A stretch of 64,000 bases of DNA from Mantis religiosa (GCA_030765055.1 CM060953.1:180297239-180361238), one strand, 5' to 3'; counted from the stretch's first letter, positions 33,738 through 44,642 are shown. The notes: generated from the sequence alone by a model not told the origin. Numbers and translations: made by a program.

Positions 33738-33976
33738 GCCCGCCTCGGTAGCGTAGATGGTAGCATGTCTGCCTCACGTTCAAGAGAACCCAAGTTCGAA
33801 TCTCGGTTAGGTGAGTTACCTGGATAAGGTTTTTCCGGGGTTTTCCCTTATCCTTCAAGACAAATGTCGGGTAACTCTAAGCTCCATGGACCCTGAACTC
33901 ATTTGAGCATCATTTCACCCAATCCATTCACCGTCCGATATGACTTAATGTTGGGGGACGTAAATTAAAAAAAAAA
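33738..33976 (+). mobile_element. tRNA-Val-type SINE, near-consensus copy
   Basis: Full head (CCGCCTCGGTAGCGTAGATG; CTGCCTCACG; a B-box in CAAGTTCGAATCTCGG), full body and A tail. The anticodon-loop position reads CAC as in tRNA-Val. Confidence 0.92.
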
Positions 33977-34037
33977 GCCTTCGCGACTGTAATTCTAGAG
34001 GCTTCCGATTCCAGATGTATTCACCGCGGCCGGTAGA

Positions 34038-34145
34038 TTTATAAAAGCTGATGCAAGGCCTGCAGTGTCAGTCAGTAGGTTGGACCAGAGTCAGAGTACA
34101 GTGTGGTGCTTCGAACTATGACAACTTCCAAGCTGTGAGGTAAGG
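34038..34145 (+). promoter_or_regulatory. Candidate core promoter and first exon with splice donor
   Basis: TATAAAAG begins at 34040. The arthropod initiator TCAGTC lies at 34068-34073, with its A at 34070, exactly 30 bases downstream. About 70 bases further GTGAG/GTAAGG (cut between 34139 and 34140) is a strong 5' splice site. The only ATG in the putative exon ends in a stop after six codons. It could be the promoter of a host gene with a non-coding first exon, or that of an LTR. I see no downstream exon. Confidence 0.4.
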
Positions 34146-34871
34146 AGTCGTGGAACAGGCAGGAACTGCGGCTCCGGGTGAGGGATCACCGAGCTGTAGA
34201 ACTGACAGCGAAACAGTTTACGTGTAAATATCGCAGTTGTGTTCTGATCTGGAGTGTAGCTCCGTGTTAGAGGTGGATCTGTGTGTACGTCAGATAGTTT
34301 ATAGCAGTACAAAGGCTGCGTGCTACAGAGACTTAAAGAAACATTGTAGAGACGATTCCAAGTGTTGTACTGATGTAAAAGAAAGGCTGATTGTACGTTA
34401 GCATAGGATTAATGATTTTGGTAAAAATAAAAAAGTTTCAAGGTGAACATTTTCGTCTTTTGTCACAGTATGCTATAGGGATAACTGACAGTCCGTACCG
34501 TGTAGTTTTCTAATAGAGCTGTCGCGATATGGCCCTGAGGTTACTGATACGTAAGAGAGGGAGGTAGGGAGGGAGAGAGAGAATGAGGAACACAAAGCAG
34601 CTGCTTAATATTCTCCACCTGAGGGTAGGATAGGATATTCAGGAGGGGGCATGAGTCACTGGAGGTCATTATCACAATAACCCATTCCACTTGAGCAGTA
34701 TCCAGAGATAAAAAATAAAGTAACCCAAGAAATTATGTTTTTAACTATTCAGTAAACAAAAAGTCGGAAGTATACTACATTGCCTACTCAAATGTTTATT
34801 TTAAATGTCGAATTTACTAATTTTAATTATCATGTGAATTCCCCTAAAAATGCGTTTCTATTCCATCTACT
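34146..34871. other. No recognisable gene; A-rich end at 34430
   Basis: Contains an AATAAAAAAG poly(A)-signal-like motif near 34427 and a purine-rich GAGGGAGG tract at about 34555-34585. Nothing else seen. Confidence 0.4.
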
Positions 34872-35072
34872 TGCCTTTGTAGCGTAGATGGTAGCTTCGC
34901 GTTCAAGAGGTCCCGAGTTAGAATCTCGGTCAGGGTGAGTTATCTGAATAAAGTTTTTCCTTTATCCTGAAAGATGAATGTCGGGGAAATCTAAGCTCTG
35001 CAGACCCTGGACTTCTTGATCATCTTTTCACTTGTTTCATTCATCGTCCGATATGAAAACGTTGGAGGAAAA
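34872..35072 (+). mobile_element. tRNA-Val-type SINE, head damaged
   Basis: Head with an internal deletion (GATGGTAGCTTCGCG), followed by the family body to CGTTGGAGGA. It abuts the mariner remnant on its right. Confidence 0.82.
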
Positions 35073-35287
35073 CTCTACCGTAAAAATCTCAGTGAATTTT
35101 TGAGATGGTTTATTGCCATGGATGAAACTTGGATACATCACCACACTCCAGAAAGTAAATCACAGTCAAAACAGTGGACTGAACCAAGTGAATAACTCAA
35201 AAAAAAAAAGTCAAAGTCAATTTTGTCAGCTAACAATGTTATGGCAAGTTTCTCTGGGATGCACAAGGAATTATTTTAATTGATTCC

Positions 35288-35570
35288 TTGGAAAAGGGTA
35301 AACATATCACTGTTGGCTACTACGCAAGCTTACTGCAACGTTTGAGTGATGAGATGAAAAGAAAAAGATCTCATTTGGTAACGAAAAATCTTGTTTCTTC
35401 ACGACAATACTCCGGCCCGTTGCTCAGTTATTGCAATGGAAAAAATGTGCGAATTAAAGGTCGAATTGCTTGAGCATCCATCCTATCCGCCAGATCTAGC
35501 ACCCAGTGACTACTACCTGATCCCTAAGCTCAAAATATTACTTGGAGTACGAAGATTTTACAGCAACGAG
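35288..35570 (+). pseudogene. Mariner transposase central piece
   Basis: Two overlapping frames are needed to follow it. 35288-35395 gives EKGKHITVGYYASLLQRLSD, the stretch before the second catalytic block. 35391-35570 gives LHDNTPARCSV and then PPDLAPSDYYLIPK with the second and third aspartates. One frameshift separates them at about 35393. The reading then runs into the SINE at 35571. Confidence 0.85.
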
Positions 35571-36084
35571 GGCTCCCTCAGTAGCCTAGATGGTAGCGTG
35601 TCTGCCTTACGTTCAAGAGTTCCCGAGTTCGAATCTCGGTCAGGGTGAATCATCTAGATCTTTTTTTTTTCTTTTGTAATTTACGTCCTCCAACGTTAAG
35701 TCATATCGGACGATGAATGAAATGGGTGAAATGATGCTCACACGAGCCCAGGGTCCATAGAGCTAAGAGTCACTCGACATTCGGCTTTTAGGATAAGGGG
35801 AAATCCCGGAAAAAACATTATCCAGGTAACTCACCCTGACCGACATTCGAACTCGGGACCTCTTAAACGTGAGGCAGACACGCTACCACCACGCTACGGA
35901 GGCGGACTAGTCATCTGGATACCTAAGGTATTTTACCGGGGTTTTTCCTTATCCTGAAAGACGAATGGCGGGTAACTCTAAGCTCTATGAACCTTGGACT
36001 CATTTCATCAAAATTTTACCCATTCCATTCTTTGTTTGATATGAGTTAACGCTGGAGGACCTAAATTAAAAAAAAAAATAGCAA
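35571..36084 (+). mobile_element. tRNA-Val-type SINE (plus) interrupted by a second copy
   Basis: The host SINE begins GGCTCCCTCAGTAGCC, stops near 35659, and resumes at about 35910 (TCATCTGGATACC) to its A tail at 36069-36078. The likely target duplication is ACAGCAACGAG (35560-35570) against ACAGCAAGAG (36085-36094), with one base lost. Confidence 0.88.
35660..35908 (-). mobile_element. tRNA-Val-type SINE inserted inside another SINE
   Basis: A full minus-strand copy lies within the plus-strand SINE: poly(T) at 35661-35669, head ending CGCTACGGAGGCGG at about 35907. The flanks TCATCTAGAT (left) and TCATCTGGAT (right) are a 10-bp target duplication with one mismatch. The two opposed copies form a long inverted repeat. 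Confidence 0.9.
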
Positions 36085-36156
36085 ACAGCAAGAGAAGGCC
36101 ACTGATGCAATGAAAAGCTATTTTGTGGACCATGATTAATTGCACTACAGAGATGA

Positions 36157-36669
36157 AAAATAAAACCTGAAGCTTTCCTGGCGACGAATATGTTCACTTT
36201 CTTCTCGGGTAGCCAGTCAGGTGAAAAGATGATTAGATATCAACGTTTCGGGAGTGTGCATCTCTCCCATCATCAGGATATTTATAAAATGTTACAATGG
36301 CAAACGAAACACTGGATTTAATACAACTATAAACAAAGACAAAACACTATCAAAATTCGCATTGCTGAATAAAAGACTGTTTTTAGTAAATTAAATGACA
36401 GGTCAGGAGATGGCGTGAGTATAAAAATTGTGTAAAAGAAACGTAACTACTTAACGATCAAGCTGTATTGATCTTTGCTTCTTAATTCAACGGATTTCCA
36501 TTTTTAAGGAAGTTTCCAAGAGGAGCTTAACTTAAATCCAGCATCACGATTAAGCGTGCTTCTCTCGGAGGAAATCGCCAAAGCCTCCTTAGTTCTCCGC
36601 TCCCAGCAACTATTGCATTTTACCAAGATGGTCGTCTCCAGAAAATTGGCTTAGTTGTGAAGAAAGTGA
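36157..36669 (-). mobile_element. Penelope-like element 3' fragment with perfect 15-bp target duplication
   Basis: GCACTACAGAGATGA flanks it at 36142-36156 and 36670-36684. On the minus strand the fragment first encodes an ORF tail, including KEALAISSERSTLNRDAGF at about 36585-36530, a motif typical of the end of Penelope-like proteins. After about 200 bases comes a hammerhead-like motif (36235-36284). The mariner reading continues undisturbed across the duplication. Confidence 0.82.
36235..36284 (-). ncRNA. Hammerhead-like ribozyme motif
   Basis: Minus strand, 5' to 3': ATATC (stem I, 36281-36277), CTGATGA (core, 36276-36270), T, GGGAG-loop-CTCCC (stem II, 36268-36264 with 36254-36250), GAAAC (core, 36249-36245), GTT, then GATAT (stem I 3' strand, 36241-36237), complementary to ATATC. 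All conserved core positions are present. Stem III is only the AC/GT pair with no loop, as in the Penelope-like hammerheads thought to work as dimers. The predicted cut is after GTT. One unpaired T between the core and stem II departs from the usual arrangement. Confidence 0.7.
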
Positions 36670-36797
36670 GCACTACAGAGATGATTTAATTAAATTGGAA
36701 CACCAACATGACAAATATATTAGCCTTTCTGGATATCATGTTAAGAAATAATAAAACAAAATTATTGTGAAGCCCGGGACTTAGCAACCAACCCTCG

Positions 36798-38311
36798 TTC
36801 ATAGAGTAATGAACTGAACTGTAAGAAAGTTCACAGAGAGTTTACTGCATACTTAAACTGAATCACGAAAATATTGTCACATTGTACTAAGATACTCATT
36901 CAAGCATTTTTTCCTTTTCAAAAACAAGAAAGAGAAACTCAAAACTTTAGAAATAGTACACAAAAGTAGAAAGGTTCATTTTTTGTCTCCCTAGAAAATT
37001 GCGAAATCTTGCATAAGGCCCAAGTTGTAATGCGAACCTTTCGTATTGTGTTTACAATAATCAATCAGAAAACAGCAATTTTATACAAATAATAAAGTAA
37101 GTGATTTTCTTTAAAAATTACAACCGATTATTTCACAAAAATGTTGGACTTTATTAAGCAACATTCTCTTGCAAAAAAATACATTTGAAATGTGTATCGA
37201 CACATTTCTTAAACATCCTATGACTACTTTGCAGTTAGCTTGAGTATGAAACAGGTGCAGTGCCTCTTAAGGGTTTCGAACTGAGGAACCACAGCTCTGC
37301 CGGCAGTTAATATACACACATACATACACACGTGTGGCACGTGCCAACTTGTGACATGCGCATGAAGCACGCGACGCCCCTCTCTCCCCCACTCCTCTGT
37401 GACGTCACACAAACAGAGAGCGAGCTGGTCAGAAATTCCTCGTGTTCGTCATGCCACGTGTTTTGTTTACAGGTGAACGCGCCTCAGCGCGGCACTTGTT
37501 TATGTTTACTAGCAGCAAGTGTTTTTAAATTATTTATGGTATTTATATCTAGCATTTCAGTTCAAGCTAAAGCAGCTGTCGTTACGTGATCTTTCAGAGG
37601 AATATTCACAACTGCTTGAATTCTATTGCCTTTTAAACATTCTTTTCAACCAGCGTGACTTCTACGAGAGGGCATCTGGGTTCATTGAAGGGAAACATTA
37701 CAGCGTTGCTATTTTGTTTTACATCTCGGGTCACATAGCTGCTTTTCACTCTAGAAACAACTGCTCATCGGCAATCGTGTTCACCGGATTTGAAGGTTAG
37801 CATGCCGAAACTTTACAGTGTAGTTCCTTTTAGATATTAATCAAAATTGCTTTATCACATGTCCTATTGAAAACATACAAGGCTTTTTAGGAAATTGGAA
37901 ATGTCCTCCACTTTACTATGCTGCTTGAAATTACATTCTTTCTTATGATATCACGAAAACAAAAGATTAGTCATTTAGTACTTCAAGAACATGTATGACT
38001 GCAAAACTCAAACGAACAATAGTGATTATCTCGGAAATTGTAAATGACACGAAAAGTTGGCATTCTATGTTTTATTGTTTTATTTTGTGCAATTTTGTTC
38101 GTAAGTGTTTGCCTCTGTTGTGCTTTATCGGTTATACACAATGCAATCAAATACATTGCGAAAGAAGGGTCTTCGCAGACTATCCCCCCAAAAAAAAATC
38201 GATATAGACATTTTATTTGTCAACGAAATAACTACAACATATGGAATTATTCTAGCTCAGGGATTAACAAAAATTTTTAAAGAAAAGTGTGATTTATAGT
38301 GGAGGATGTAC
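36798..38311. other. No gene; regulatory-looking patch at 37255-37510
   Basis: 37255-37510 is GC-richer, with E-box-like CACGTGTGGCACGTGCC (from about 37330) and the CRE palindrome TGACGTCA (37400-37407). Overlapping frames at 37332-37589 and 37519-37800 have no recognisable domain. The rest is AT-rich with nothing seen. Confidence 0.35.
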
Positions 38312-38315
38312 TTAA

Positions 38316-39554
38316 GGGTATGTATGACTGAAATTTTCAAATTCTGAACTAATAATGCTAGCTTTTTCAAATTTACACCATAGGTGTAGTATATTGTAAA
38401 CATGTTACAGCCTAAATTTAAACCACTTTTCTCTAGCAGTTTAGAAATTATGATAAATTTTGTATGTTTTTTGTTACGTCACTAAAAAAGTCCCTTGCGA
38501 CAAAATATTTTGAATTTTGGTCTAATATTTTAACCCTATGTTCATAATACACATACTTTTTTGAAATTGCTCTGGGTTTTTCTGTGTCTCCTTTAGTTTA
38601 CGTCACAAACATTTTTTAATTTACAAATATTTTTTTTTTCTGAAAAAACTGTAAGTTTTGTGCTTGAAAATTAAAAATAGATGCTTATATACATTTCACA
38701 ATAAAACCTAGGGCAATTTCCATTCCTCATGATATTCTGAACCTGTGTAGGAAATTTCATGAATGTAGTACAAAAACTGCATCGCAAGTAGCATTTTACA
38801 GGAAGAAAAATGCTGAAAATATGAACATTGAGAAAACAGCGATTAAAGATGTGATTGCATAACTCACATTAAATTCCACCAGGCTGATAGGTTGGACCCT
38901 CAGGTTTCTTTTTCCTCTCCTCTGTTGCTGCTTTTTGCCACCTTTTTCTTCTTTAGATGTTGCTTTTCTTCTGCACAACTTCGCTTCTTGCTTTGCAGGA
39001 TATGAGTCTGATCTCGCTGCACTGAAGTTTTCCTTGCTGAGTCTACTACACTTTCACCTCTGATATTTTGCTGCAGCTCCAATGACTTAAGACTACCCAT
39101 GTTAAACTCACTGATGCTTTTAATAACAGCAAGATCCAATTTTTGTTTTGATATGAAAACTTCCTTTGGGCACTTATTCCATATGACGTGATGCAAAGAT
39201 TCATTGGCATTCTATGTTTTTCCTGTTTTGCACCTCTCTAGTAATGTTGTAGAAGCCAGCCTCTGATATATTGGCAATATTTTAGGAACTATTTTGTCTG
39301 AAAGCCTTATTTTTCTTTTCATGAATTGAAAATTTAAGAACGGAAAACAGACAAAGAATGTGGATGTAGGCAAAAGAGGGCGTGACTCTGACAGAGTTTA
39401 AAGGCCACCGACATTTAAATAAGCATTTAAAAATGGCGTTCGGAGGCAAATTATGCATTTTTCACATTCGGGAATGTCTAAATTATTTTATAGAATTAAA
39501 ATAAAAAAAGTCGTTATTTTCACGATTTTCATGAAATTTCAGTCATACATACCC
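38316..39554 (-). mobile_element. Kolobok-like DNA transposon with TTAA duplication
   Basis: GGGTATGTATGACTGAAATT at the left is repeated exactly in reverse at the right end, each bordered by TTAA (38312-38315, 39555-39558). TTAA plus a GGG start fits Kolobok; piggyBac shares TTAA but starts with CCC. At 1,239 bp, with a protein fragment only, it is nonautonomous. Confidence 0.82.
38870..39270 (-). pseudogene. Kolobok/Mutator-like transposase C-terminal fragment
   Basis: On the minus strand LLERCKTGK, then NANESLHHVIWNKCPKEVF, then LDLAVIKSISEFNMG, then a lysine-rich tail (LKKKKVAKSS). The N-x-NES-x(3)-W-x(3)-PK block followed by a helix ending in 'FN-G' is a pattern I associate with the C-terminal part of Mutator-like/Kolobok transposase proteins in animals. 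The basic end is probably a nuclear localisation signal. A frameshift lies between the first two blocks, and nothing N-terminal is left. Family recall without a search, hence the moderate score. Confidence 0.6.
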
Positions 39555-39558
39555 TTAA

Positions 39559-40770
39559 AAATCAAGGTTTTTTTGTGTGTTTATCATATATATCTTCCTT
39601 TTTTAAACTAGACTTTTAACACGCACACTTAAATCTTTTTCTTAAAGTGTTCCTATACCTTCATGAAACCTCCAAATTTGTTCGGTAAATTTTCGATACC
39701 GATTTTTTTTTTTTTCTTTTGATAGAACAGATCCTTCTAGGAAGTACCTACGAAGGAAGTTGCCAACTTCCAACATTGTCCGACCGGCGACGTATTTAGG
39801 AAGGTGTAAGTAAACAACATGGAATATTTCGGAAGACGCTAACGCTGCGGGATAAAGGAATGGTTACTAAAGGTACACTTCGATGAGCACTACATTTTGT
39901 TGTTATTTTCCAGTTATACAGAATTATTCAAAAGTCAGTCAGAATGATAGGGGTTTCACAGACGATCGATTTAGAGAAAAATTCGGGGAAATTCATTTTA
40001 GTGTCATTATCTTCACATATGATGCATATATTCGTACAGTGGAATGTCGATAAGGTCTGTTTAAGTGACTTGCCTTCCTCAGTGATAGAGAAAGTAACAT
40101 AAGTGCAAGAAAATTGTAAAATAATTGCAATTTCTTGTTTTGTTCTCAGGAACAATATTCACTTGTCATATATTCTATCATTAACACTGGCGGTTAAGTT
40201 CTAATACACAATACAAAACCTTATAAAGCTTCAATTATTAGTGTTTAGTGCACTGTGCAACAGTGGATTATAACAAATGACGATTTCAGAGAATATGGTC
40301 AACAAGAACAGGATTAGGCAATAAACCTGTCGAATGTCTTGGGAACGAAGTCCAATAACCTCTCACCCTTCGTGACATGGCAGGTAATGCTACACCTCTA
40401 GGCATTTATCTTCGCCATTTATCTAGACAAGCTGTTCTTCCTACTTTGTTGATTTGACATAAGGGCGTCACTGAATACGCCCTGAAAAATTATTTTCCAC
40501 GAGATTAGCGCACAGTCAGTCATAACCCAAACTGCGGCGAAATTTCTCCTTCCCTCTTTGATATTTCGTCTGTATCTTTCCGTTAGATATCGAGAATACA
40601 CAGAATTTAATAATATTTCTATGAAAATCTAATCACACTGATGTCGACAGTCATTATATAAGGATGGACAAAAGTAGACCTACCGAAATAAAACAAGAAA
40701 TAACCCATGGATTTATATTAAACGAAAGAACAATTTCTGAATGTTTTATCATCTGTAAAAATATCTCTAG
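39559..40770. other. No recognisable feature
   Basis: Nothing identified. Frames at 39928-40155 and 40419-40601 have no domain. Confidence 0.5.
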
Positions 40771-41045
40771 GGCCGCGCCTTGGCTGAGTGGTTAGACCAC
40801 CTGGCTCTCACCTAGGCACCCCAGACGACCGTAAAGTGGAATTTATGGCGGACAATATGGCACTGGGATGGGTTTTCTCCGGGTCCTCCAGTTTCCCCCA
40901 CCATCATTCCACCAATTGCTCCATCATTCATTCATCCCCGGCGTTGGGCCGAACCCCAACCCTGATCTCATCTATCAGGTCAATATGCTTCTGTTCCCTC
41001 GCTCTGAGGGATTCGAAGCGACTCCTAGCACCAACATTGGTGAGG
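40771..41045 (+). mobile_element. tRNA-Glu-type SINE, variant 3' half
   Basis: Head GCCTTGGCTGAGTGGTTAG with CTCTCACC. The B-box region is damaged (CCCCAGACGACC). The usual GGGTTTTCTCCGGG middle is present, but the 3' part is GGGCCGAACCCCAACCC and GAGGGATTCGAAGCG, not the 'GGTGCCGTATGTAGTAAAAG' end of other copies. Confidence 0.75.
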
Positions 41046-41582
41046 GATATATATATGAACTAGTACACAATTGTTGTAAAGATGTATGGAAACTTTCTTT
41101 TTCACAGGTTGGCTACGGATGTTACAAATGAACCATGTGTCGGCTCATCTATCTCAATCTAGAACGATCCTATTGTAAACATATAGGAGGTGAGGAAGAG
41201 AGAGACGGAGATCCTATAATGGAACGCTCTTAGACTGATTGATGAAGGCACATTTATGGAGTTTAGATGTGGTTCGTGGGAAAAATTCAAATTACTGCGT
41301 TTAGTATTATAAATGTGCTCCTCTGCTATGGATGGAACATATTGTCGCCGAGGCATTGTTGTGCGGCGCATGGGCGCTGGGCGCTGAGTTGGACGCTTGC
41401 CGAGAGAGAGAGAGGGGGGGGGGAAACAGAGAGAGAAAGAGACAGAGATAGTCTGGATTTTCCCACTGTCATCGTGATTGTTGTCGAACGACCGACTGAA
41501 TTCTAGAACAATGACTGGGGTATAAAAGCCCATAGTGTGAAAGCTGCAAGCGAGTTGCTACTCAGTGTGTGCAGTGGGCAAT
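41046..41582. other. Repeat arm, purine-rich tract and TATA-like motif
   Basis: 41165-41240 matches one arm of the inverted repeat at 30614-31025. 41400-41450 is a GA/G-rich low-complexity tract. TATAAAAG at 41521 has a TCAGT about 42 bases downstream, too far for a canonical pair. Confidence 0.45.
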
Positions 41583-42170
41583 TTTTTTAAACTCATTTAT
41601 TGATCGATCAGCGCATGTGCGCTCTACAGATCATTGATCACATACGTGATACAATGAATAACAATGAGATGAGTAGGTACATTATTGAAGATCTTGTTGT
41701 GAGAGCTGAGCCAGTGGTAGAAGACTCCTGATGCGGGTTGGGAAGTTGGATTTTCTGCCAAGGGAGCAGTGAATGGCTCCTGAGACGTGTTTTAGGTTCG
41801 GCTTGTGAAGAAATTGACTGTTGAATGATGCTGATTCCAGTTTCTCTACGTAGTTGACTATTTCTCATAAACCATGGCGCATTTGTTCAGATTCGTAATA
41901 CTTTATTTTGAAATGTCTGGATACGTTTGATTTCGGAAGGACTGGCCCCTCCCAAGACTGGGCAGGCATATAGTAGGAGTGGTCTTAATAAAGTCATGTG
42001 GACTAGTGTGCAGTTTTTTAATTTGAGTGAAGATCTTTTGTTGGAAAGAGAGTAGAGCTTGGCCAGTCTTGCTCGAGCTAGTCTGAGTTTCTTACTTATG
42101 TGTGGTTTCCATGTGAGTCTTCGATCCATGAGCAGTGGGCATTTGAAGCGTACTTTCATTTGTTTACGTG
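41583..42170 (-). pseudogene. Jockey/LOA-type non-LTR retrotransposon, 3' end
   Basis: Minus strand: RRLTWKPHISKKLRLARARL and then LRPLLLYACPVLGGASPSEI, IQTFQNKVLRI (42159-41887), followed by MRNSQLRRETGISIIQQ (from 41868). These are the usual blocks after the RT domain of Jockey-like elements, up to the region that ends the second ORF. A stop or frameshift falls between the two open parts. The minus-strand end CAATAAATGAGTTTAAAAAA (to about 41583) supplies a poly(A) signal and short tail. The 5' end is truncated at about 42170. Confidence 0.88.
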
Positions 42171-44296
42171 TGGTGAAGCAACGAGACGACCTTAAAGACT
42201 GCGTTAGTGTATGTTACGTCATTTTGCTGCCGTAAGGGGTGTGCAACGTGTATTTTTACTGCATTAAAGAGCAATTTAAATTTCTGCAAACAAGGTTTTT
42301 AATTCTACGAACCCACAAAGTCACAAAATAAAGAATGGCTGATGAAGGTTTTGTAATAACCTCGAAAATTATTAACCACGAGGAAGGAAATGCTGGTAGA
42401 CTTCTTTAGAGGTATAAAAATGATTTATGCCGAGTCGAAACAGGACATAACTGCATAGCACAAATGTTTTGTTTACTACAAAACTGTAAATAGAATACAC
42501 TATGGATTTATGTATAAAAATGAAACAGGTTCAAATATTTTGCAGGTGCGTACCAAAACGGTCCTTGAAATACACCTAATTTAGGAAATATGGTTTCGAA
42601 AACTGATTTCGAAAACAGTCACCCGGAAATAAGGTCATTCTGAACCTCCGCATTTCAGAAATGAGACTGTTGGGTAAATGGTATTCGGAAATAGTGGGAA
42701 TATGTCATGAGCAGGGTTCGGAAGCTAAAGACCCATATTGCCTACAAAGAATCTAATAATGAATATTTTAATATAGTTATTATTCTTTTTTCCTCTATTT
42801 ATTCTGCTGGTGAGGAGGACTGACATCCCCAGTCACAGCAGACAGATTTGTAGGAGGATTCCTCCGTTGTTGTGGGTTTCGATGCCCCAAAGTTGCGGCT
42901 GTATATAGCAAGATTCGTGCTGGTATCTCGTTTCCTGTCGTTGGTCTTACTTCGTCGATCTTACCTTCTTCCAAAATATTATGACTTGATGAAGAAGATG
43001 TTCCCCGAAGTCATCAGGAAAATCCTTAATTATGCCCCGGCTAGCTTTTAATATTCTTCTGTTATATTCTTACTTACGAGCAATGAAAACTCTAAGTTTC
43101 AAGGTTGGTAACGAGTGAAGAAATCATTAAGATTTTTAATTTGAATTTCTATAAGAAATCAATCTTTTGTTAATTTCTTTTAACACCAAATCCATTATAC
43201 TTCTTATCACAAATCTTTATACAGTGATCGGAATCAATCTAATGCTTCACATTGAACTTACACTTAAATGTTTTCGAGCAATTTAAAAAGCGTCCGACCT
43301 CTTCGGCGTTCCAGAAAGAAATACGAATTTTCTTTCGGTTTCTACACCAAGATTATTTAATCCTGCGTTACTATCGCTACCCATATATTGCTGTTATATG
43401 ATTGGCCGATTTACTACTACGTCACTACATTACGTAATACAATTATTACTAAGACCAATCACAAAATTACATATATTTTTACACTTTTGTTTATTTTTCT
43501 TTTATAAATTTATAAACTTTTCAAACCCATTTTATATATAAATCAAAACAGCTGTTACAGATTCAAATCTCAACAGACTGTATACGTGATATGTTACCTG
43601 CGACGTCCCTGCCTAAAGTCCAATAACTGTCAATGCTCTAACGCCTGGTCATGAGTAACACTAACATCTCCCACTATTGCTGGAGGTTGTGTGATACATT
43701 TGTTTCAATGTGCACATTTCTTGATCAAGTAATACTTCCGAAATGACACGAGGCGGACTCTAGTATTAATATATTCTTCACCCGTTACATCTTTAAAAAG
43801 TAGCGTAAAACAAAATGGCAGGATACGTGATTCGAGAACAATGCAGTCTTGTTTCCCCTAATTATTTCTCGCATCCCTCTGAGAGAAGCACATAGAAAGA
43901 GGGAGATGAGATGAGATTTACATGAAAAAGCAATTTCGCCGCTGAACTGGACCATGCTGCCTATGCCCAACGCCATTACTTTGGCTTACGAGGCCGTAAA
44001 TTCATTACAATTTAATCCGCCGCGCATGCACCGACTGTATGGAGAACGCCTGCTGCAGCAGCAGCCCTATCTGCAACTCTTGACGCCATGTGGGTCCGCC
44101 AAGATAGCGAGCGAGTGTTACTGCACTGGCGGACTGGCAGTTCTGCAACTCGGTCGCAATACTCGTTTACTTACAATACTCTACTGGTGGAATGGAAATG
44201 CTTTTTGTGAAGAGTAACTATCATATCATTATATGGTTTGGCACGTTTGTTCAGCCCCAATCATCGGATATTTATAGTGAGGGAAATGATTTATTA
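42171..44296. other. No recognisable feature
   Basis: AT-rich. Frames at 43785-43976 and 43954-44217 overlap on opposite strands with no recognisable domain. Confidence 0.45.
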
Positions 44297-44590
44297 GGGC
44301 GACACCATGGCCGAGTGGTTAAAGCGTTCACCAAGGTAGCCCGCGTTCGATCCCAGGGAACGGTGTAAAGGATTTGTGGTTTTCATCTAGTTCTCCGGTC
44401 TCTCCCTTGTCATTATTACCATCATTGCCACGTTTCCTTCCATCCATTCCACCCTCATTTCATATTATCATCTTTCTCACTCTCATACCAATTTCAGGCT
44501 GATCTCTTATACTCAGTTCCTGACGAGTATCTGATCCCAGGCACTCACTTGTAGATCCTGAGTAAAGTAAGTCCCCCCGCGTAAAGAAAA
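44297..44590 (+). mobile_element. tRNA-Leu/Ser-like SINE
   Basis: Head CACCATGGCCGAGTGGTTAAAGCG with GCGTTCGATCCCAGG as B-box, then a pyrimidine-rich body (CATTATTACCATCATTGCC and similar) ending next to the TTAA-type repeat at 44591. The D-arm resembles long-variable-arm tRNAs. Confidence 0.6.
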
Positions 44591-44642
44591 TAATAATAAT
44601 TAATAATTAATTAATTAATTAATTAATTAATTAATTAATAAT
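44591..44642. repeat. (TAA)n then (TTAA)n microsatellite
   Basis: AATAATAATAA passing into about nine TTAA units. Probably grown from the 3' tail of the preceding SINE. Confidence 0.92.

Larger units (their letters stand above)
35073..36797 (+). mobile_element. Mariner remnant carrying nested SINE and Penelope insertions
   Basis: Transposase pieces in order on the plus strand: AMDETWIHHHTPES (about 35120), LHDNTPARCS (about 35395), YPPDLAPSDYYLIPKLK (about 35490-35540), ATDAMKSYFVDHD (about 36100), and YRDDLIKLEHQHDKYISLSG ending in a stop at about 36750. All three catalytic aspartates are visible, but frameshifts and two large insertions break the gene. The right end reads back CGAGGGTTGG; the left end is lost next to a SINE. 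Confidence 0.85.

Noticed and set aside
37332..37800. Overlapping frames of 85 and 93 residues as possible exons
   Set aside because: No recognisable domain and no convincing splice sites; treated as part of an unassigned GC-richer patch.
38044..38280. Short frame with a hydrophobic N-terminus (ILCFIVLFCAILFVSVCLCC)
   Set aside because: Three overlapping frames here, AT-rich composition, no supporting domain or splice context; hydrophobic runs are common in T-rich DNA.
41159..41533. 124-residue open frame, minus
   Set aside because: Runs through the GA-rich tract and a repeat arm shared with 30614-31025.
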